Below are positions 59,651 to 64,000 of a stretch of 64,000 nucleotides of DNA, one piece after another. Under the pieces are notes generated by a model that was not told where the DNA came from, did not search any database, and saw nothing but the letters and a program-made list of their open reading frames with translations. The stretch is from Halopiger aswanensis (lineage in GTDB: Archaea > Halobacteriota > Halobacteria > Halobacteriales > Natrialbaceae): the NCBI RefSeq assembly GCF_003610195.1, contig NZ_RAPO01000001.1, positions 186,001 to 250,000 of the forward strand, read 5' to 3'. Numbering within the stretch: position 1 is the stretch's first letter; every line of letters starts with the position of its first letter. A program made the translations under genes and the position numbers.

Positions 59651-59730
59651 CCGCCCGATCGAACGGGAGCCGCCGTCCCGGACGCGGATTGTGGCATCGC
59701 GTCCCGCATCACGAATCTGGATTACGTATC

Positions 59731-59740
59731 ACTTATACGA
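59731..59740 (+). promoter_or_regulatory. TATA box of the GTP cyclohydrolase III gene
   Basis: ACTTATACGA about 28 bases before the GTG start at 59765, indicating a leaderless message. Confidence 0.55.
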
Positions 59741-59764
59741 CGGGCGTCGAAACGTGGGCCTACA

Positions 59765-60529
59765 GTGACTAACACGCAGGTTACGCTCCTTCAGATCGAC
59801 AACTACGGCCCGTGGACGGTGACGCCCGAGCCTCGTCGGGAAACCGACCTGCAGACCATGCAGTCCCGCCTGTACGCCGATATCTCTCAGTTCGTCGGCG
59901 CCCGCGACGGCTACGTCTTCTTCACCCGCTTCGACAACATGATCGCCGTCACGAACGGGCTCTCGATCGAGGACCACGCGCGCTTGCAGGACTCGATCGG
60001 CAACCGGTATCCGGTCACGCTCAGCCTCGGCGTCGCGACCGGCACGACCCCCGTGCAGGCGCTCTCGGACGCGACGACGCGCCTGCAGGAGGCCGGCAGC
60101 GCCCAGGACAAGGACCGCCGCGAGGTCCTCGAGGGCCGCGCCATCGAGGACGGCCACCGAACCGAGGGTGACGTCCAGATCGCCCACTTCGACGTCATCA
60201 ACGCCACGGGGACCTACACGGACGAACTCAACGCCTTCGACACGTTCATCGAGATCGAACAGGGCTACGCCGAACTCATGCGCCACATGCGCCACACCCA
60301 CGACAGCCTCTCCTTCTTCGTCGGCGGCGACAACGTCATCGTCGTCTGTCCCGACCTCGAGGAACCCGACTACGAGGAGGCGATCCACCACGTCGCGGAG
60401 GCCGTCGACGTCGACCTGCAAGTCGGCGTCGGTCGCGGTGACAGCGCCCACGAGGCCGGCTACGCTGCAAAGCACGCCCTCGAGACCTGCCGGGCGGACG
60501 GCACCCGGGTCGAACTCGAGTGGGAGTAG
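59765..60529 (+). CDS. gch3: GTP cyclohydrolase III
   Basis: A 254-residue archaeal enzyme that opens the imidazole ring of GTP to the formylated pyrimidine used for F420 and riboflavin. Family marks: TLLQIDNYGPWTVTPEPRRE at the start, LQTMQSRLYADISQFVGARD, GYVFFTRFDNMIAVTNG, and FFVGGDNVIVVCPD near residue 180, two related halves as known for the family. Starts with GTG; no ATG lies near. Its last codons LEWE-stop are duplicated just downstream. Confidence 0.93.
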   Translation: MTNTQVTLLQIDNYGPWTVTPEPRRETDLQTMQSRLYADISQFVGARDGYVFFTRFDNMIAVTNGLSIEDHARLQDSIGNRYPVTLSLGVATGTTPVQALSDATTRLQEAGSAQDKDRREVLEGRAIEDGHRTEGDVQIAHFDVINATGTYTDELNAFDTFIEIEQGYAELMRHMRHTHDSLSFFVGGDNVIVVCPDLEEPDYEEAIHHVAEAVDVDLQVGVGRGDSAHEAGYAAKHALETCRADGTRVELEWE

Positions 60530-60555
60530 CCGATCGATCTCGAGTGGGAATAGCC
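60515..60555 (+). repeat. 17-bp direct repeat spanning the gch3 stop codon
   Basis: CTCGAGTGGGAGTAGCC (60515-60531) recurs as CTCGAGTGGGAATAGCC (60539-60555), one mismatch, period 24. The second copy again reads LEWE-stop, so the end of the gene was duplicated locally. Confidence 0.85.
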
Positions 60556-60642
60556 AGTACCCCCGATCCGTAAATCTTCGCCGGCGACTCGCTTAAGCGT
60601 AGCGGGGGTAGCTTTTAGCCTGTCTGTGCGTATCGTTCACAC

Positions 60643-61278
60643 ATGGAATCGGAACTGTCGGTCACGGACGTCCTGACGACCGACTACGTCGGCGTCAGCG
60701 AGTCCGATACGGTCCGCGGAGCCGTGCAACTCATGCGAGACGAGCGCGCGAGCTGTGTCCTCGTCGTACGCGGCGCCGACGCCGTCGGCATCATGACCGA
60801 GTGGGACCTGCTCGACCTCGTCGCGGACGAGCGCGAGCCGAGCGAGCTGACCGTCGGCGATGTCATGACGACGCCGGTCATCTCGGTCGCACCGGACCGC
60901 TCGCTCACCGATGCCGCGAGTCTGATGACCCGCGAGAACATCCGGAACGTCGTCGTCGAGGACGAGGAGGGCGTCCGCGGGGTCGTCACCCAGCGCGACG
61001 TCATCGCCGCCGCGAGTTCGTTCCAGGCGACGGTCGCACCCCGCTCTCGCTCGAGTTCGGACGGTGCGGTTCCGGGGCCCGGGCCGGGATCGGAACCCGG
61101 ACAGCGACCGGAGGACCCGGCGGCCCAATCCACCGCTGCGGAGGCCGACGACCGGGCCCTCGCCAACGGGGGCGACGAGTACACGACGCAGGGCGTCTGC
61201 GAGGCCTGCGGCTCGTTAGCCGAGTCGCTCCAGGAGTCGAACGGCCAACTCGTCTGTCCGGACTGCCGAGCGGTGTAG
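60643..61278 (+). CDS. CBS-domain pair with C-terminal zinc ribbon
   Basis: A 211-residue protein. Residues 8-125 hold a CBS pair (VTDVLTTDYVGVSESDTVRG; VGDVMTTPVISVAPDRSLTD). After a disordered Pro/Gly/Glu linker the end has two Cys pairs, CEACGS and CPDC, forming a zinc ribbon. CBS pairs bind adenine nucleotides; the ribbon may contact DNA, RNA or protein. TATA-like CTTTTAGCC stands about 26 bases before the ATG. Confidence 0.85.
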   Translation: MESELSVTDVLTTDYVGVSESDTVRGAVQLMRDERASCVLVVRGADAVGIMTEWDLLDLVADEREPSELTVGDVMTTPVISVAPDRSLTDAASLMTRENIRNVVVEDEEGVRGVVTQRDVIAAASSFQATVAPRSRSSSDGAVPGPGPGSEPGQRPEDPAAQSTAAEADDRALANGGDEYTTQGVCEACGSLAESLQESNGQLVCPDCRAV

Positions 61279-61438
61279 CGGGCGCGTTCGAATTCCAGTC
61301 TCCCCTCCCGTCCCTCGTCCCCGGGCTTCCCACGCTCTCCTCGAGGCGATGAAAAGACCTTTCGGCGGGGGCGATTGAGGACCCGACGATGAGACGTCTC
61401 CGGCGGCCGACGCCGATTCTCGACCCTGCTTTCCATCC

Positions 61439-61963
61439 ATGTCGGCTGACGTAACGATCGAACCCGCGACGAGCGACGACGTCGAGGCCGTCACGGAGCT
61501 GTGGGTCCGACTGGCCCGCGGACAGCGCGCGTACGACTCCTACGTGCGCGCGGACGCGAATCGAAATCGGATGCGCGAAACGCTCGCCGCCCACCAGGCC
61601 ACCGACGGGCTGCTCGTCGCTCGAACCGAAGGCGCCCTCGTCGGCTTCGTCTCGTTTTCCATAGAGCACGGCACCCTCGACCTCGACGCCACCCGCGGAA
61701 CGATCTCGAACATCTACGTCGAACCGATCCACCGCGATCGCGGGACCGGTGCGGCGCTGCTCGAGGCGGCCGAGGACGCGCTCGCCGATCGGGGGGCCGA
61801 GGTCGTGATTTTGGAGGTTATGGCCGACAACGAGGCCGCACGCCGGTTCTACAGGGAACGGGGCTTCGACACGTTTCGCGTGACGATGGAGCGGTCACTC
61901 ACGGATCGCGATGACCGACCGGCGCAATCCGAAAACGATACACACTCAAAGGAGGACGAGTAA
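61439..61963 (+). CDS. GNAT-family N-acetyltransferase
   Basis: A 174-residue acetyltransferase. The acetyl-CoA pyrophosphate loop is visible in VEPIHRDRGTGAALLEAAED (R-x-x-G-x-G/A pattern), and VILEVMADNEAARRFYRERG is the typical helix 4 region. The substrate is unknown. The last 20 residues are an acidic tail. tRNA-Thr follows 12 bases later. Confidence 0.88.
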   Translation: MSADVTIEPATSDDVEAVTELWVRLARGQRAYDSYVRADANRNRMRETLAAHQATDGLLVARTEGALVGFVSFSIEHGTLDLDATRGTISNIYVEPIHRDRGTGAALLEAAEDALADRGAEVVILEVMADNEAARRFYRERGFDTFRVTMERSLTDRDDRPAQSENDTHSKEDE

Positions 61964-61975
61964 CCAACGACCCGC

Positions 61976-62049
61976 GCCAGGGGAGCATGGGCGGTTCATG
62001 CACTCGACTTGTAATCGAGACTTCGTGGGTTCAAATCCCACCCCTGGCT
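61976..62049 (+). tRNA. tRNA-Thr (UGU)
   Basis: Seventy-four bases: acceptor GCCAGGG/CCCTGGC with discriminator T, D-stem GCAT/ATGC, anticodon stem CTCGA/TCGAG with loop CTTGTAA (anticodon TGT), variable ACTTC, T-arm GTGGG/CCCAC with TTCAAAT. CCA is not encoded. It decodes ACA and, by wobble, other Thr codons. Confidence 0.95.
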
Positions 62050-62587
62050 TGACTCCGTCAGTTCAACCTTCCTATCTGGTATTGCTCGACTCCAGTGGTC
62101 GGAGTATGCCGGCAACTCGGACCGAAGCCCAACCCCGCGGGAAGTCTCGAAGCGGTTCACTACGTTACGCGGATTTTGAACCGGCAATCGTGAATGTGCT
62201 GTCAGTCGTTGGAAGACAATAGCGATTCGCTGGCTGCTGTTGATCGCTGCGTCTGAACCAGCAGCCAGTCGGTCAGCAGCACGTGCGTGGGCGAGACTGA
62301 ACACGGATGCATCCACAAGCCAACCGCGAAGCCGACCACAGAATACCGCTGTGAGTGGGAAATGGGGGTCGGAATGGGGGACGTCCACTCGGTGGGTGAC
62401 ACTGACTGTCACCACACCACCATCCGGTATGTTACCATCGGTGATAATGTTTGGGATGGAGGACTGTTCGATACGGTTTGGAGTCCGACAGATAGAGTCG
62501 CGACGTGACTCACAACTGCGATTGAAGCGTCCGAAGGAGTCGATCAAAAAATCGGTCCGTGAGTTATGGCACACAAACGGCGACCGA

Positions 62588-62667
62588 ATCACCGGCCGGG
62601 CAAACCGGTGATCCGTCCCGTCGGTGATCGGAAGGGTCGCGGTATCACGGGCAGTGATACCCGCGAC
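62588..62667. repeat. two consecutive hairpins
   Basis: Hairpin 1: ATCACCGG (62588-62595), nine-base loop, CCGGTGAT (62605-62612), perfect eight-base stem. Hairpin 2: GTCGCGGTATCAC (62636-62648), five-base loop, GTGATACCCGCGAC (62654-62667), a 13-base stem with one bulged base. Between them CGGTGATC, which occurs in hairpin 1, is repeated. Such stems could be part of a structured RNA or of a mobile-element end. Confidence 0.55.
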
Positions 62668-63150
62668 GGTGGCGAGGCGGAGATCTGTCCGGGCGAACAG
62701 GCGCTGTCAGGGCACCGATAGTGGATCCCCCATCCCCTCGCCGATTGAACGTTCATTCACAGCAGTGATAAAGGTATCGGACCGGCCGTTTCCCGACAAC
62801 TGATCCGCTTGAGTCGGGAACAGGGACGGTGTCTATCGAGATCGGCGACCGGGTGTTTTGTCTCAACGGACTACACGGCCGACAACTAGCCTCAACATCT
62901 GTCTGATGCTATCGCTGGTCGATCTCGGAGTGCGATGCGATTACAGCAACTGAAACCGAACTGTCCCTCATTCGTCGGCAAAAACGGCTTACAACCCCTG
63001 CTTGTTCGGCGAATATTCCTGCTTGAAAGGTTTCAAAACGAATTACAATACTAATATCATCTCTCCATCTCTGCCCAAATAGTACTATAGCGGTCGAATA
63101 AATACATCTACGATCAAATCCGTCCATTGCTTTCGGAACAGGGCCAGAGG

Positions 63151-63159
63151 ATTTATATC
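63151..63159 (+). promoter_or_regulatory. TATA box of the HalOD1 gene
   Basis: ATTTATATC, about 28 bases before the ATG at 63183. Confidence 0.55.
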
Positions 63160-63182
63160 TCGGCGAAGAAAGAGTCCGGCCA

Positions 63183-63473
63183 ATGCTACTCTCAGTCGAT
63201 CGTTCGGAAGCAGCCGACGACCAGTCGCTTAGTTTTGCAGTCATTGCCGCAGTCGCCGAACGGGAAGGCGTCGATCCGACCGATATCGAACCTCCGGAGT
63301 ACGAAGCGCTCTACGACGCGATCAACCCCGAAGCCCTCGATTCGCTTTTCGCGCCGCGAACGGACGGGACCGCTCGAACCGCCGGTCGCGTCGAATTCAC
63401 GTATTGTGACTACCACGTCGTCGTAACGAGTGACGGTGACGTCGAAGTACACGACGACGATCCACAGCAGTAA
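63183..63473 (+). CDS. HalOD1 output-domain protein
   Basis: A 96-residue stand-alone HalOD1 domain, an output domain found in many haloarchaeal signalling proteins. Features: SLSFAVIAAVAEREGVDPTD, EYEALYDAINPEALDSLF, VEFTYCDYHVVVTSDGDVEV. Single-domain copies are common and probably act as partners or regulators; no target is known. It begins a new unit after the 1.1-kb gap. Confidence 0.8.
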   Translation: MLLSVDRSEAADDQSLSFAVIAAVAEREGVDPTDIEPPEYEALYDAINPEALDSLFAPRTDGTARTAGRVEFTYCDYHVVVTSDGDVEVHDDDPQQ

Positions 63474-63520
63474 CCCCGTAGCTTCAGACACGTCCAGCAC
63501 ACGACACCGCTGAGCGCCGC

Positions 63521-63922
63521 TTACCCTCGAGTCGCGTCGATTCGTCGTCGCCACTCGTCCGGCAGTGTCCGCGAGTCGCCCGTCTCCTCGTCGACGAGCA
63601 CCTGGACCGTTCGTGCGGTTGCCGCCTGGTCGCCGTCCGCTCGGATCTCGTACTCGATCGGGAGACTCGAGGTGCCAAGTTCTGGGACCCGGAGGGCGAT
63701 AGTGACGTCGGCGTCGGCATCGATCGGACGGACGTAATCGATCTCGAGGTTTACCAGGACGGTGCCGGTGTCGACGAGCGAGACGCCGAGCACGTCGGTG
63801 AAGTACGCCTCGCGGGCTTGCTCGAGGTAGGTCGCGTACGTCGCGTTGTTGACGTGGCCCATGAAGTCGATGTCGCGGAGCCGAACGTCGATGCTGACGT
63901 CGTACTCGTACTCAGTTGTCAT
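63521..63922 (-). CDS. hot-dog acyl-CoA thioesterase (YbgC/FadM type)
   Basis: A 133-residue 4-hydroxybenzoyl-CoA thioesterase-like enzyme. The signature is DIDFMGHVNNATYATYLEQA, where Asp and His are catalytic. VNLEIDYVRPIDADADVTI and the ARTVQVLVDEETG strand complete the hot-dog. Start MTTEYEYD at 63922 is used. A TATA-like TTATATG overlaps the ATG itself, so the true promoter must lie further upstream or the start differs; the last 78 bases of the window show no other gene. Confidence 0.83.
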   Translation of the reverse strand: MTTEYEYDVSIDVRLRDIDFMGHVNNATYATYLEQAREAYFTDVLGVSLVDTGTVLVNLEIDYVRPIDADADVTIALRVPELGTSSLPIEYEIRADGDQAATARTVQVLVDEETGDSRTLPDEWRRRIDATRG

Positions 63923-64000
63923 ATAAGCAGCGATGACTGCCAGCACCGTAGGCGTACCGCTCGGTATCAGCGTCGCCTGTCACGCCCGGTCGCTCGCGCG

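Larger units (their letters stand above)
62050..63182. other. 1.1-kb apparently non-coding region downstream of tRNA-Thr
   Basis: No open frame here has haloarchaeal character. Candidate frames are short, lack acidic bias, or are antisense readings of the tRNA. The second half (about 62800-63130) is clearly more AT-rich than the rest of the window. It contains the palindrome TGAACGTTCA at 62746-62755 and two strong hairpins (see 62588-62667). A decayed element behind a tRNA gene, or a non-coding RNA locus, would fit. Confidence 0.5.

Noticed and set aside
61996-62592. Minus-strand frame of 198 codons next to tRNA-Thr
   Set aside because: Its C-terminus is the antisense reading of the tRNA and the rest has no acidic bias or homologue pattern.
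62936-63055. Short plus-strand frame starting MRLQQLKPN
   Set aside because: 39 codons, no promoter spacing, no Shine-Dalgarno, not haloarchaeal in composition.

Overview
The window is about 64 kb of a haloarchaeal chromosome. The evidence is very high GC, acidic Asp/Glu-rich proteins, twin-arginine signals, TATA boxes 25-30 bases before start codons with little or no leader, Bat-type HTH_10 regulators, a HalOD1 protein, archaeal proteasome, archaeal MAT and GTP cyclohydrolase III. The gene set (methylaspartate cycle, NarGH-type enzyme, gamma-glutamyltransferase) would fit Natrialbales such as Natrinema or Haloterrigena, but that placement is inference. Most of the window is ordinary, densely packed chromosome. 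No insertion sequence, prophage or CRISPR array was recognised.

Layout. 1-10.2 kb: a truncated Mrp-like ATPase, then an anaerobic respiration block with a Tat-exported type II molybdoenzyme (NarG/NxrA-like), its four-cluster Fe-S subunit, a NarJ/TorD chaperone, MobB, a molybdate/tungstate-type binding protein and permease without an ATPase gene, and a Bat-type regulator. 10.5-14.1 kb: a PRC-barrel protein with an Asp-rich repeat tail convergent with a very Gln-rich protein, then a TIM-barrel-like protein and a 37-residue membrane protein. 14.2-23.7 kb: housekeeping genes (pyrI-pyrB, a KaiC-like protein without a P-loop, an FKBP isomerase, a CYTH protein, mat, an MFS transporter, thiI). 23.8-36.6 kb: a large Bat-family sensor regulator, small regulators, two cobalamin genes (cbiP, cobA), an ABC exporter, an XRE-CBS regulator and psmB. 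36.7-47.4 kb: a divergent Gfo/Idh/MocA-ThuA sugar pair, ribose-1,5-bisphosphate isomerase, a canonical Mrp, a phasin-like coiled-coil protein with a helix-hairpin-helix end, a uracil-DNA glycosylase, tRNA-Ser and a CorC-type membrane protein.

47.4-59 kb carries OsmC and the characteristic methylaspartate-cycle genes: glutamate mutase (mamA, mamB), methylaspartate ammonia-lyase (mal), mesaconyl-CoA hydratase (mch) and a malyl/methylmalyl-CoA lyase (mcl) in one tight minus-strand operon, with succinyl-CoA:mesaconate CoA-transferase (mct) divergent from it. Together they take glutamate through methylaspartate and mesaconyl-CoA to methylmalyl-CoA, then glyoxylate plus propionyl-CoA, which is the haloarchaeal alternative to the glyoxylate bypass. 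Glutamate mutase needs B12, which gives the two cobalamin genes a metabolic link. A secreted protein with a duplicated C-terminal domain and a Tat-exported gamma-glutamyltransferase follow. 59.3-64 kb: small conserved proteins, GTP cyclohydrolase III, a CBS/zinc-ribbon protein, a GNAT enzyme, tRNA-Thr, about 1.1 kb of apparently non-coding DNA with hairpins, a HalOD1 protein and a thioesterase.

The features most worth a second look are the pair of low-complexity proteins at 10.5-12.6 kb, the gap behind tRNA-Thr, the tRNA-Ser 3'-end duplicate, several inverted repeats that sit on promoters, a DoxX-like remnant, and the degenerate ATPases. I did not find a clearly new multi-gene system.
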